Shown here in pieces: positions 1 through 8,903 of a stretch of 64,000 nt of DNA. The notes beneath the pieces were generated by a model. That model had not been told where the DNA came from and did no database searches. It was given only the letters and a program-made list of their open reading frames with translations. The stretch covers positions 1,736,001 to 1,800,000 of the forward strand of contig NZ_CP059735.1 of the NCBI RefSeq assembly GCF_000948975.2, written 5' to 3'. Numbering within the stretch: the stretch's first letter is position 1; each line of letters begins with the position of its first letter. This DNA comes from Thalassomonas actiniarum. Lineage in GTDB: Bacteria; Pseudomonadota; Gammaproteobacteria; Enterobacterales; Alteromonadaceae. Position numbers and translations under genes: made by a program.

Positions 1-1
1 G

Positions 2-64
2 GTGCAAAAATTAATGGATTATACCTTCCGTCTGATAGCCAGTATTCCCAGTGTGATCAGCTGA
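2..64 (+). CDS. fliQ: FliQ flagellar export protein, C-terminal end only
   Basis: The first 20 codons of the window end at TGA 62-64 and read VQKLMDYTFRLIASIPSVIS, which matches the C-terminal tail of FliQ, a small two-helix membrane protein of the flagellar type III export gate. The gene starts outside the window. Its stop overlaps the fliR start by one base (TGATG), as is usual for fliQ-fliR. The identification rests on the short tail plus the position directly before fliR. Confidence 0.75.
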   Translation: MQKLMDYTFRLIASIPSVIS

Positions 65-852
65 TGGAGTTTACCGAATCAGTTGTTAACCAGTTTATGG
101 CTGATTTCCTCTTGCCCCTGTCGAGGATCACGGCACTGGTGATGACCATGATAGGTTTAAGCTCACAAACGATACCGGCACCGATCAAACTGGCATTTTC
201 TGTGGCCATCACGGTGGCGATTATGCCGGCGATTCCCCCCTCAAATGTCGGGAATTTATTCTCCTTTGCCACCGTGATCCTGGTGGCGAAACAAACCATT
301 ATCGGCGTCCTGATTGGCTTTGTGACGGTTTTGGTGATCAATACCTTTACCCTGGCGGGTCAAATCATCGCCATGCAGACCGGTTTAGGTTTTGCCTCGT
401 TAGTAGATCCCGTCAGCGGCATGAATGTCCCGGCGGTGGGACAATTTTTCCTGATTTTATCTTCCCTATTATTTTGGGCGATGGACGGGCACCTTATTTA
501 CCTGCAATTTATTACCGCCAGTTTTGAGACCATTCCGGTTTCCAGCACCCATATCTATCCCAGTGTCCGTTTTAAAGAGCTGGTGGAGTGGGCCAGCTGG
601 ATGTTTGCCACCGCCTTGTCGCTATCGCTTGCCCCGCTTACCGCCATGCTGCTGGTAAACTTTTCTTTTGGCATCATGACCCGGGCGGCGCCGCAGTTGA
701 ATATTTTTGCCATAGGTTTTCCGATTACCATGTGTGCGGGATTAATTATCATGTGGCTGACGATGGGCAACTTTCTTACCCACTTTGAACTGCAGTGGCA
801 GCGTGCAGTAGACTTTAGCTGTTACCTGATAAATTGCCGGGCAAGATCATGA
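64..852 (+). CDS. fliR: FliR flagellar export gate protein
   Basis: FliR is a polytopic inner-membrane subunit of the flagellar type III export gate, working with FliP, FliQ, FlhA and FlhB. The 262-residue product has the usual length (about 255-265) and a succession of hydrophobic segments, including a conserved central stretch around MQTGLGFASLVDPVSG that is typical of FliR. The ATG overlaps the fliQ stop, which indicates translational coupling. The C-terminal tail after the last membrane segment is short and polar, as in Vibrio FliR. It lies in a co-directional flagellar operon with flhB downstream. Confidence 0.95.
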   Translation: MEFTESVVNQFMADFLLPLSRITALVMTMIGLSSQTIPAPIKLAFSVAITVAIMPAIPPSNVGNLFSFATVILVAKQTIIGVLIGFVTVLVINTFTLAGQIIAMQTGLGFASLVDPVSGMNVPAVGQFFLILSSLLFWAMDGHLIYLQFITASFETIPVSSTHIYPSVRFKELVEWASWMFATALSLSLAPLTAMLLVNFSFGIMTRAAPQLNIFAIGFPITMCAGLIIMWLTMGNFLTHFELQWQRAVDFSCYLINCRARS

Positions 853-998
853 TGTCGCTAAATGCAGGTATGCTGATTATGTCGACTATTTTCCCGTTAA
901 CGGGTAAGCTTTTTACTTATCTTGAGCAGCAGCGGCAAAAGGTTGTAGGTTTTAGGGCTGGCATACTTTCCTGCTTAAGCGAGCACAAGGCAAAGTAG
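849..998 (+). CDS. Possible 49-residue small protein between fliR and flhB
   Basis: An open frame of 49 codons fills the fliR-flhB gap exactly. Its ATG overlaps the fliR stop (ATGA, 849-852) and its TAG (996-998) is immediately followed by the flhB ATG. The product begins MMSLNAGMLIMSTIFPLTGK, with a hydrophobic N-terminal half and a basic, glutamine-rich second half. I do not recognise a family. The tight junctions favour translational coupling through to flhB, but a frame of this length can also stay open by chance, and no Shine-Dalgarno sequence separate from fliR coding DNA is evident. Confidence 0.35.
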   Translation: MMSLNAGMLIMSTIFPLTGKLFTYLEQQRQKVVGFRAGILSCLSEHKAK

Positions 999-2129
999 AT
1001 GGCTGATTCCGACAGCGGGGAAAAGACCGAAGAACCGACGGCGAAAAAGCTGTCGGACGCCCGAAAAAAGGGCCAGATAGCCAGATCCAAAGAGCTGGGC
1101 ACTATGTTTGTGCTGGTCGGCAGTGCCAGCGCCCTGTTGATGACCGGAGAGTCCCTGGTAGCAGCCTTATCTACCATGATGAAGCGGCTGTTTAGTCTTT
1201 CCCGCGAGGAAACCATGGATATCCACGCCCTGTACCAGGTGGTCAGTGACAGTGTTGCTTCGGTAGCCGCGCCTTTGCTGTGGATGTTTTTCATTATCAT
1301 GCTGGCGGCCTTTATCGGCAATACCCTGCTTGGCGGCATGAGTTTTTCCTGGGGAGCGATGGCACCTAAATTCAGTAAACTTTCCCCTTTGGCGGGCTTT
1401 AAACGTATGTTTGGCGTGCAGGCCATGGTGGAATTTGTCAAATCTCTGTTGAAATTCTTTGTTGTCTTTATCGTCGCCTACCTGCTGCTGTCTGGGTTAT
1501 TTGATCAGATCCTCGGGTTAAGTCTGGAGTCTATCCCGAATAATTTCGGCCATGCGGTGGATATGCTGTTATGGATGTTTATGGCGCTGACCTTTTCGTT
1601 AATCATCATTGCCGTCGTCGATGCCCCCTATCAAAGCTGGAATCATAACCGCCAGTTAAAAATGACCAAGCAGGAAATCAAGGATGAGATGAAAAACTCC
1701 GAAGGTAACCCGCAAACCAAAGGGCGTATTCGCCAGAAACAATATGAGATGTCGCAGCGGCGTATGATGCAGGAAGTGCCCAATGCCGATGTGGTGGTGA
1801 CCAACCCCACCCATTATTCGGTGGCGTTGAAATATGATGCCGATCAGGGGGGGGCGCCGGTTGTCGTGGCCAAGGGCATAGACGAAATGGCCATGCATAT
1901 CCGCACTATCGCCAAAGAGCACGGGGTGGAAATCGTCCAGTCGCCGGCGCTGGCCCGCTCCCTCTATTATACCGCGGAAATCGATCAGGATATCCCGGAA
2001 GAGCTTTTTGCTGCGGTGGCACAGATCCTGGCATTTCTCTTCCAGCTTAAAGCCCACAGAAAAGGCAAGGGGCGCAGGCCTCAGGCGCTGGCGAAAAACC
2101 TGCCTATTCCGGAAGAATTTCGTTACTAG
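999..2129 (+). CDS. flhB: FlhB flagellar export switch protein
   Basis: FlhB is the membrane protein that switches the flagellar export apparatus from rod/hook to filament substrates through autocleavage. The 376-residue product starts with the typical polar, charged segment (SGEKTEEPTAKKLSDARKKG), has four hydrophobic segments between about residues 30 and 210, and carries the autocleavage motif NPTH at residues 269-272, inside VVVTNPTHYSVALKYD. The length is normal. The start directly follows the stop of a possible small ORF. The C-terminal tail is basic and slightly extended. Confidence 0.97.
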   Translation: MADSDSGEKTEEPTAKKLSDARKKGQIARSKELGTMFVLVGSASALLMTGESLVAALSTMMKRLFSLSREETMDIHALYQVVSDSVASVAAPLLWMFFIIMLAAFIGNTLLGGMSFSWGAMAPKFSKLSPLAGFKRMFGVQAMVEFVKSLLKFFVVFIVAYLLLSGLFDQILGLSLESIPNNFGHAVDMLLWMFMALTFSLIIIAVVDAPYQSWNHNRQLKMTKQEIKDEMKNSEGNPQTKGRIRQKQYEMSQRRMMQEVPNADVVVTNPTHYSVALKYDADQGGAPVVVAKGIDEMAMHIRTIAKEHGVEIVQSPALARSLYYTAEIDQDIPEELFAAVAQILAFLFQLKAHRKGKGRRPQALAKNLPIPEEFRY

Positions 2130-2223
2130 CCAGTGGCAGGAATAAGCCGGGCAAACGGGTTTAAAACACAGATAACGCTCGCCTGGTTAAGCTTTATCCA
2201 CTTGAACATTTCCATCGCTAATC

Positions 2224-2238
2224 TGGTCCGCTTATTGC
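2224..2238 (+). promoter_or_regulatory. Candidate sigma-54 (-24/-12) promoter before flhA
   Basis: The sequence TGGTCCGCTTATTGC has GG and GC separated by exactly ten bases and a TTGC -12 element, fitting the RpoN consensus TGGCAC-N5-TTGC with two mismatches. It lies 40 bases before the flhA start, in the only sizeable gap of this part of the cluster (2130-2278). In Vibrio and Pseudomonas the flhA operon is driven by RpoN with FlrA/FleQ, so both position and role fit. Confidence 0.5.
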
Positions 2239-2278
2239 TATTTACTGCCAGGCGTCAAAATTTTATCAAGAAGTAACT

Positions 2279-4381
2279 ATGCAATTAGCAGCGTATTTTA
2301 ATAAGTTCGACAAAAGTAAATTAAGCTACTTTTCCGGTTTAGGTACCCCTTTATTGGTGATGGCAACCTTAGGCATGGTGATCTTGCCGATGCCCGCTTT
2401 GCTTTTGGATGTGCTCTTTTCCTTTAATATCGCCCTGGCGCTGGTGGTATTACTTATTACCGTTTATACCTTAAAACCCCTGGACTTTGGCTCATTCCCC
2501 GCCGTGTTGCTGATTGCCACCATATTACGTCTGGCGCTAAATGTTGCCAGTACCCGGGTGGTTTTGCTTGAAGGCCATGAAGGCGGCGATGCGGCGGGTA
2601 AAGTCATCGAAGCCTTCGGCTCTGTGGTGATTGGCGGTAACTATGCCGTCGGGCTGGTGGTGTTTTTAATTTTGATCATTATCAATTTTGTCGTGGTCAC
2701 TAAAGGTGCAGGCCGGATTTCGGAAGTTACCGCCCGCTTTACCCTGGATGCCATGCCGGGTAAGCAGATGGCGATTGACGCCGATTTAAATGCCGGTTTT
2801 ATCGACCAGGATCAGGCCCGTGCCAGACGCGAGGAAGTCACCAATGAAGCGGATTTTTATGGTTCTATGGACGGTGCCAGTAAGTTTGTTAAAGGGGATG
2901 CCATTGCCGGTATCCTGATCTTGTTCATCAATATTATCGGCGGTTTAATCATAGGCATGGTGCAGCATGACCTGTCTTTTGACAATGCCGTTGAAATTTA
3001 TACCCTGCTGACCATAGGTGATGGTCTGGTGGCGCAAATCCCCGGCCTGTTATTATCGGTTGGCACCGCCATAGTGGTTACCCGTCAAAATACCTCGGAA
3101 GACATGGGCTCCCAGGTCAGCGGTCAGCTGGGGCAGGAGAAATCTTTATATATTGCCGCCGGTGTGATGTTTGTTATGGGCATCGTGCCGGGCATGCCAC
3201 ACTTTGTCTTTTTATTCTTTGCCGCTGTGATCGGCGCCGGTGCCTATTTGGGCGGCAAACATAAAGCGAAGAAGGCGGTAGAGCTGGCCCAGGCACAGGA
3301 GCAGGAGCAGGTGGAAACCCAGCAACAGGAAGCGGAAGTGAAAGAGCTGGACTGGGATGATGTTAACCATGTTGATATTATCGGCCTGGAAATCGGTTAC
3401 CGCTTGATCCCTCTGGTGGATAAGGCGCAGGGCGGTGAACTGCTTAGCCGCATCAAAGGGGTGCGGAAAAAACTTTCTCAGGAATTTGGCTTTCTTGTAC
3501 CCGCGGTGCATATCCGGGATAACTTAGACTTAGACCCTAACTGCTATCAGATCTCCCTGATGGGGGTAGCGGTAGGTACGGCGGAAATCCGTCACGATCA
3601 GGAGTTGGCCATTAACCCCGGCCAGGTCTTTGGTCAGCTCGAAGGCACAGTTACCAAAGATCCGGCTTTTGGCCTGGATGCGGTATGGATCAATCAGAAT
3701 CAGCGTGAGCATGCCCAAACTTTAGGTTATACCGTGGTGGATGCGGCAACGGTGCTGGCGACCCATTTAAGCCAGATATTGACCAATAATGCAGCTCAGC
3801 TGCTGGGTCATGAAGAAGTACAAAACCTGATGGATATCCTGGCGAAAAGTTATCCTAAGCTGGTGGAAGGCCTGATCCCGGATATCCTGCCGTTAGGGAC
3901 TGTGGTTAAAGTATTGCAGAACCTGATGAATGAAGGGGTTGCGGTACGGGATATGAGAAGCATAGTCCAGACCCTGGTGGAGTACGGTCCCAAGAGCCAG
4001 GATACCGAAGTATTAACCGCCGCGGTGCGCATCGCTATCCGTAAATTTATTATCCAGGACCTGGTAGGCCCTGCGATTGAAATCCCCGTCATAACTTTGT
4101 CGCCAGAATTGGAACAGATGTTGCATCAGTCTATGCAGATGGCCGGAGATGATGGCGCAGGCATAGAACCAGGTTTGGCAGAACGCATGCAAAAATCATT
4201 ATCCGAAGGGGTACAGCAGCAGGAAATGGCTGGCGACGCCCCGATATTACTGACATCAGGGATTTTACGCTCGGTACTGGCGAAATTTACCAAGTATACG
4301 ATTCCAAGTCTGCGGGTGGTTTCCTATCAGGAGATTCCCGACGACAAACAAATTAAGATTGTCAGTGTTATCGGCCAGTAA
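2279..4381 (+). CDS. flhA: FlhA flagellar export gate protein
   Basis: FlhA is the largest subunit of the flagellar export gate; its cytosolic domain docks chaperone-substrate complexes. The 700-residue product has about eight membrane segments in the first 330 residues and a cytosolic C-terminal half, as in the family. The FHIPEP signature region (GRISEVTARFTLDAMPGKQ, then IDADLNAG) sits between the membrane segments. An AAGAAG ribosome site precedes the ATG. It probably starts a transcript running through flhF, flhG, fliA and the che genes. Confidence 0.97.
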   Translation: MQLAAYFNKFDKSKLSYFSGLGTPLLVMATLGMVILPMPALLLDVLFSFNIALALVVLLITVYTLKPLDFGSFPAVLLIATILRLALNVASTRVVLLEGHEGGDAAGKVIEAFGSVVIGGNYAVGLVVFLILIIINFVVVTKGAGRISEVTARFTLDAMPGKQMAIDADLNAGFIDQDQARARREEVTNEADFYGSMDGASKFVKGDAIAGILILFINIIGGLIIGMVQHDLSFDNAVEIYTLLTIGDGLVAQIPGLLLSVGTAIVVTRQNTSEDMGSQVSGQLGQEKSLYIAAGVMFVMGIVPGMPHFVFLFFAAVIGAGAYLGGKHKAKKAVELAQAQEQEQVETQQQEAEVKELDWDDVNHVDIIGLEIGYRLIPLVDKAQGGELLSRIKGVRKKLSQEFGFLVPAVHIRDNLDLDPNCYQISLMGVAVGTAEIRHDQELAINPGQVFGQLEGTVTKDPAFGLDAVWINQNQREHAQTLGYTVVDAATVLATHLSQILTNNAAQLLGHEEVQNLMDILAKSYPKLVEGLIPDILPLGTVVKVLQNLMNEGVAVRDMRSIVQTLVEYGPKSQDTEVLTAAVRIAIRKFIIQDLVGPAIEIPVITLSPELEQMLHQSMQMAGDDGAGIEPGLAERMQKSLSEGVQQQEMAGDAPILLTSGILRSVLAKFTKYTIPSLRVVSYQEIPDDKQIKIVSVIGQ

Positions 4382-4447
4382 TAGATGAAATAACATTATT
4401 GCAGAGCAGTATTCAGTCACCAGCAGCTGGATGATAAGGGGTTATCA

Positions 4448-6079
4448 GTGAAAATTAGACGTTTTGTAGCGAAAGATATGCGAACAGCATTAACGCAGAT
4501 AAAAGAAGAGTTAGGTGCTGATGCCGTTATTATGTCCAATAAAAAGATCCCGGAAGGGGTCGAGCTGATGGCGGCGGTTGATTATAACCAGGTGGTACCG
4601 GAAGCCCGTAACGAAGAAGCGGAAGTGGCAAGCGGCAACCCTGCTGCCGCTTTGCCCCCGTCAGCCAATGGCCGGGCGATGGAAAATGATGTGGTGATGT
4701 TGGGCCAGCAAAAGGCTGCTGCCATCCAAAATGCTATGGCGCAACAGGGAATACCACAAACGGCCATGCCCCAAGGAGCTACTGCACCGGCAAATACTGA
4801 TACCGTGAGTGTACCGGCAGACAGCTTATCGGCGTTGCTGCAGCGCCAGGCCCAAAGCAATGCCAATACCGCAGCTCAAACGCCTCAAGCCACTGTGGCC
4901 CAAACCCCGAGTCGACAGCAAGAAGCGCCGCTAGGCAGTATCGAAGAGCAGTTTAAGAACTTTACCCAAAGATTGGAACAGTCAAGTGTTGCCGCGGATG
5001 ACAATAATTTGGCGCGCAATAACGGCCAGGAAAATGCCGGTCAAGAAAATGACATGTTTGCCGAGATGGATAATGGCTTTGACAGTCAAACCCAGGCGAG
5101 CACCCTGAGTTCAGCTGCCATGAACTCCCATGGCGGCGCCGTTGCCCAGCAAGACTTCGACAACATGAAGAAAGAAATGGCTTCTATCCGTCAATTGCTA
5201 GAGCATCAGGTATCCGGTTTGATGTGGCAGGATATGGCGCAAAAAGATCCCTCCCGTGCACTCCTGGTAAGTCGTTTAAAAGCCCTTGGCGTGACCGAGC
5301 AGCTGGCGGATCAAATTGCCGGTTATGTGCCCGCCAATGTCAATGAAGAAGATGCCTGGGAGCAGGCCTGTGAGTTAATGACCCGGCAAATCAATACCAC
5401 CAATAACGATATTATTCACCGCGGCGGTGTGGTGGCCTTAGTCGGCCCGACCGGCGTAGGTAAAACCACGACCGTGGCCAAACTGGCCGCCCGCTTTGCC
5501 CAGATCCACGGCGCCGAACAGGTGGCGATGATTTCAACCGACACCTACCGTATCGGCGGTTATGAGCAGCTGGCCACTTATGGCCGCATTATCGGCTGCC
5601 AGGTCAAGCAGGCGAAAGATGCCCAGGCCCTGGATGCGCTTATCCAGCAATTTGGTAAAAAGAAACTTATCCTTATCGATACCGCGGGTATGGGACAAAG
5701 AGATATGCGTTTAGCGCAACACTTAACTACCTTAATTGCCAATGCCCGTGTTAGAATCAGGAACTATCTGGTATTAGGTGCCAATGCACAACAAAGAGTG
5801 ATGCAGGAAAACGTTGAGCGCTTTAAAAAAGTGCCTTTATCTGGATGTATTTATACTAAACTTGACGAAAGTCTAAGTATTGGCGAAATTATTTCTACAT
5901 CCATTCAAAATGGCTTGCCAATAAGTTATCTTACTGACGGTCAAAGAGTTCCTGAAGATATTAAAGTTGCAAATGCCGAGAAATTAGTTACTCTTGCTGA
6001 TAAAATGGCAAATAAAGTCGCAGGCAATAATCCCGGGGGATGGCAATCTGTTTCGATGAACCCTGCAGCAGTTGTATAA
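4448..6079 (+). CDS. flhF: FlhF SRP-type GTPase, polar flagellum placement
   Basis: FlhF is a signal-recognition-particle family GTPase that directs flagellar assembly to the cell pole. The 543-residue product has a conserved N-terminal B domain (MKIRRFVAKDMRTALTQIKEELG), a long Gln/Ala-rich low-complexity linker (about residues 60-240), and an NG GTPase domain with the P-loop GPTGVGKTT near residue 333, followed by DTYRIGGYEQL and DTAGMGQRD. The start is GTG, preceded by AAGGGG. The linker makes it slightly longer than many homologues. The adjacent flhG product is its antagonist. Confidence 0.96.
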   Translation: MKIRRFVAKDMRTALTQIKEELGADAVIMSNKKIPEGVELMAAVDYNQVVPEARNEEAEVASGNPAAALPPSANGRAMENDVVMLGQQKAAAIQNAMAQQGIPQTAMPQGATAPANTDTVSVPADSLSALLQRQAQSNANTAAQTPQATVAQTPSRQQEAPLGSIEEQFKNFTQRLEQSSVAADDNNLARNNGQENAGQENDMFAEMDNGFDSQTQASTLSSAAMNSHGGAVAQQDFDNMKKEMASIRQLLEHQVSGLMWQDMAQKDPSRALLVSRLKALGVTEQLADQIAGYVPANVNEEDAWEQACELMTRQINTTNNDIIHRGGVVALVGPTGVGKTTTVAKLAARFAQIHGAEQVAMISTDTYRIGGYEQLATYGRIIGCQVKQAKDAQALDALIQQFGKKKLILIDTAGMGQRDMRLAQHLTTLIANARVRIRNYLVLGANAQQRVMQENVERFKKVPLSGCIYTKLDESLSIGEIISTSIQNGLPISYLTDGQRVPEDIKVANAEKLVTLADKMANKVAGNNPGGWQSVSMNPAAVV

Positions 6080-6096
6080 TAACGAGAAGTAGTTAG

Positions 6097-6939
6097 ATGA
6101 TAGATCAAGCGAGTGGCTTACGAAAAATGCAAGATTTACAACAAATCAAAGTCATTGCTGTATCAGGAGGAAAAGGGGGGGTCGGTAAAACGAATGTTTC
6201 ACTCAATACCTCTATTGCTCTGGCACAACAAGGCAAACGAGTTTTAGTACTTGATGCCGATTTAGGTTTAGCGAATGTTGATGTGATGCTGGGCCTGAGA
6301 GTTCAGCGCAACCTGTCCCATGTCTTGTCCGGGGAATGTGAGCTTGATGATATCATTATCAAAGGGCCCGCCGGTATCAATATTATCCCGGCCAGTTCCG
6401 GTACCCAGTCCATGGTCGACTTGACGCCGGCAGAGCATGCCGGTTTGATCCGCGCCTTTAGCGATATGCATGGTCAGTTTGATGTGCTGGTGGTGGATAC
6501 CGCCGCCGGTATTTCCGATATGGTGCTCAGTTTTTGTCGTGCTGCCCAGGATGTGATGTTAGTGGTGTGTGATGAACCTACCTCTATTACCGACTGTTAC
6601 GCCCTGATGAAGCTATTAAGCCGGGACCATGATGTTTTTAAATTTAAAGTCGTGGCCAATATGGTACGCAGTCCTAAGGAAGGGCAACAACTTTTTGGTA
6701 AACTGACCAAGGTTACCGATCGCTTCCTTGACGTTGCCCTGGAGCTGGTGGCGGTGATCCCCTTTGATGAGCATATCCGCAAATCGGTAAGAAAACAAAA
6801 GGCGGTTATTGAAGCATTTCCCGAGTCCCCTGCCGCGCAAGCGTTTAAAGCGCTGGCAAAACGTGTTATCAGCTGGCCTGTCCCGAAACAGGCATCGGGC
6901 CATTTAGAGTTTTTTATCGAGCAGTTATTAGAGCATTAA
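6097..6939 (+). CDS. flhG: FlhG/FleN MinD-like ATPase, flagellar number regulator
   Basis: FlhG (FleN) is a MinD/ParA-family ATPase that limits flagellar number by stimulating FlhF GTPase and restraining FlrA/FleQ. The 280-residue product carries the N-terminal FlhF-activating motif DQASGLR (DQAxxLR) at residues 3-9, a deviant Walker A (SGGKGGVGKTN) beginning near residue 24, and Walker B-type stretches (VLVLDADLGLANVDVMLG; VLVVDTAAGISD). It ends in a hydrophobic, amphipathic tail, as expected for a membrane-targeting sequence. It is 17 bases after flhF. Confidence 0.96.
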   Translation: MIDQASGLRKMQDLQQIKVIAVSGGKGGVGKTNVSLNTSIALAQQGKRVLVLDADLGLANVDVMLGLRVQRNLSHVLSGECELDDIIIKGPAGINIIPASSGTQSMVDLTPAEHAGLIRAFSDMHGQFDVLVVDTAAGISDMVLSFCRAAQDVMLVVCDEPTSITDCYALMKLLSRDHDVFKFKVVANMVRSPKEGQQLFGKLTKVTDRFLDVALELVAVIPFDEHIRKSVRKQKAVIEAFPESPAAQAFKALAKRVISWPVPKQASGHLEFFIEQLLEH

Positions 6940-6962
6940 TTTCATAGACTGGTGGAGCAAGC

Positions 6963-7682
6963 GTGGTCAAAACAAATGCTTATAACATGCATACCGACAA
7001 ATCTGCACTTCTGGAGCGGCACAGCGTATTAGTCAAACGTATTGCCTATCATTTACTGGCCAGGTTACCTTCAAGCGTACTCGTTGATGACCTGATCCAG
7101 TCCGGCATGATCGGGCTTTTTGAAGCCGCCAATAATTTTGACGGCAGCAAAGGGGCGAGTTTTGAAACCTTCGCCGGTATCCGCATTCGCGGCGCCATGC
7201 TCGATGAAATTCGCCGCGGCGACTGGACCCCGAGATCTGTCCATAAAAACAGCCGGCTGATCAGTGACGCTATCCGGGGGCTGGAAACAGAATTGGGCCG
7301 GGATGTGACCGATATAGAAGTTGCTGAAAAACTTGATATTTCATTGAATGAATACCATCATATATTAAACGAAGTCAGTAGTGGCAAAATAATAGGCATC
7401 GCAGATCTTGGTGCCAGTGAAGATACCATCAATTTTGATGAAGACAGCCACGTTGATGATCCTTATCAAAACATCGAACAGGTTGCCTTTAAAAAAGGGT
7501 TGAGCGAGTGTATTTCTACTTTACCTGAGCGAGAAGCTTTAGTACTGTCCTTGTATTATGATGAAGAATTAAATTTGCGTGAAATTGGCCAGGTACTGGA
7601 TATCAGTGAATCCAGGGTCAGCCAAATTCACTCTCAGGCGATGCATAGGTTAAAAGCACGTATGCAATCCTGGAAAAGTTAA
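6963..7682 (+). CDS. fliA: FliA, RNA polymerase sigma-28 factor for flagellar genes
   Basis: FliA directs RNA polymerase to late flagellar and chemotaxis promoters. The 239-residue product shows the FliA pattern: region 2 (VDDLIQSGMIGLFEAANNFD, then FAGIRIRGAMLDEIRRGDW), region 3, and region 4 (LPEREALVLSLYYDEELNLREIG with the helix-turn-helix LDISESRVSQIHSQA). The start is GTG at 6963, after a GGTGGAG ribosome site. It lies between flhG and cheY, as in Vibrio and Pseudomonas. A candidate target promoter lies before cheW in this window. Confidence 0.96.
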   Translation: MVKTNAYNMHTDKSALLERHSVLVKRIAYHLLARLPSSVLVDDLIQSGMIGLFEAANNFDGSKGASFETFAGIRIRGAMLDEIRRGDWTPRSVHKNSRLISDAIRGLETELGRDVTDIEVAEKLDISLNEYHHILNEVSSGKIIGIADLGASEDTINFDEDSHVDDPYQNIEQVAFKKGLSECISTLPEREALVLSLYYDEELNLREIGQVLDISESRVSQIHSQAMHRLKARMQSWKS

Positions 7683-7729
7683 GTAGAATATAATATAAAT
7701 CGATTTTTAACGTTTCACCGGAGGGTGCC

Positions 7730-8113
7730 TTGGATAAAAATATGAAAGTTCTTGTAGTTGATGACTTTTCAACGATGAGACGAATAGTTAAAAACTTGTT
7801 ACGGGATTTAGGTTTCACTAACATTTCAGAAGCGGACGACGGCAGCACAGCTTTGCCTATGCTTCAGGGGGGAGACTTTGATTTTGTCGTAACCGACTGG
7901 AATATGCCCGGTATGCAGGGGATTGACCTGTTAAAGGCAATACGCGCCGATGAGCGTTTATCGCATATCCCGGTATTGTTGATCACCGCCGAAGCGAAAA
8001 AAGAACAAATCGTCATGGCAGCGCAAGCCGGCGTTAACGGTTATATTGTTAAGCCGTTTACTGCTGCGACCTTAAAAACAAAACTTGATAAGATTTTTGA
8101 ACGTTTAGGTTAA
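7730..8113 (+). CDS. cheY: CheY chemotaxis response regulator
   Basis: CheY, when phosphorylated by CheA, binds the flagellar switch. The 127-residue single receiver domain has the acidic pair D11-D12, the phospho-acceptor D56 in [11 protein letters not shown] near the LLITAEA strand and the conserved lysine in IVKPF. The start is TTG at 7730: a GGAGGG site at 7720-7725 is correctly spaced for it but too far from the ATG at 7742, and the resulting MDKNMK N-terminus is what related CheY proteins have. cheZ follows after a short gap. Confidence 0.96.
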   Translation: MDKNMKVLVVDDFSTMRRIVKNLLRDLGFTNISEADDGSTALPMLQGGDFDFVVTDWNMPGMQGIDLLKAIRADERLSHIPVLLITAEAKKEQIVMAAQAGVNGYIVKPFTAATLKTKLDKIFERLG

Positions 8114-8146
8114 TACGTTCTGGTTGTCAATATGTAAGGACGTAGT

Positions 8147-8890
8147 ATGACAAAATTGATGAGTGGCCATGTTTCTCTGGAACAGGCTAAGTTACTGGTG
8201 GAGTATTTAGATAGCGGCCAGCAGGAAAAGGCTGATGAACTTATAGCGGAAATACAAAATCCTATTAATTCTGAGCTTTTTGCTGAAATTGGCAAGCTAA
8301 CTCGTCAGTTGCATGACTCGTTGATGAATTTTCAACTTGACTCGCGTCTGAATGATTTAGCAACAGCGGATATTCCTGACGCGAAAGAACGCTTGAATTA
8401 TGTCATTACCCGTACTGAAGAAGCAGCCAACAAGACCATGGATGCGGTTGAGTCTATCTTTCCTGCGATAGACTCTCTTCAGGATAAGGTGAAAACAGTC
8501 AATCCGCTTTGGCAAAAGTTGATGGACAATCAACTTAATTTGGGCGAATTTAAAAATCTTTGTCTGGATATAGATACATTATTGAAAATCACCGGGACGG
8601 AATCCGACCGTATCCACTCCCTGATGACCGATGTGCTGATGGCCCAGGACTTCCAGGATTTAACCGGCCAGGTTATTCGCAAAGTCATTGACTTGGTGAG
8701 GGAAGTAGAAGACAGCCTGATCGGCATGTTAACCGCGTTTGGTATTTCGTCAGCCACAGGGCAGGCGATTGCTAAACCGAGCGTCGGCGACAACCTGGTT
8801 GAAGGGCCGATCGTCAATACCGAAGAAAGAGATGATGTTGTCAGTGATCAGGATGACGTAGATGATCTTTTGTCTAGTCTAGGATTTTAA
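8147..8890 (+). CDS. cheZ: CheZ, CheY-phosphate phosphatase
   Basis: CheZ dephosphorylates CheY-P at the motor or array. The 247-residue product is largely helical and contains the catalytic-glutamine region MAQDFQDLTGQVIRKVIDL in its second half, matching the family's FQDLTGQVI motif. The extreme C-terminus (DDVDDLLSSLGF) is the amphipathic CheY-binding tail. It sits in the order cheY-cheZ-cheA as in Vibrio and Pseudomonas, with short spacing, so it is very probably co-transcribed. Confidence 0.95.
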   Translation: MTKLMSGHVSLEQAKLLVEYLDSGQQEKADELIAEIQNPINSELFAEIGKLTRQLHDSLMNFQLDSRLNDLATADIPDAKERLNYVITRTEEAANKTMDAVESIFPAIDSLQDKVKTVNPLWQKLMDNQLNLGEFKNLCLDIDTLLKITGTESDRIHSLMTDVLMAQDFQDLTGQVIRKVIDLVREVEDSLIGMLTAFGISSATGQAIAKPSVGDNLVEGPIVNTEERDDVVSDQDDVDDLLSSLGF

Positions 8891-8903
8891 GGGGAATAAA
8901 AGT

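Noticed and set aside
775-852. Frameshifted end of fliR
   Set aside because: The tail VDFSCYLINCRARS looked odd, but the total length of 262 residues is normal and the last membrane segment is complete.
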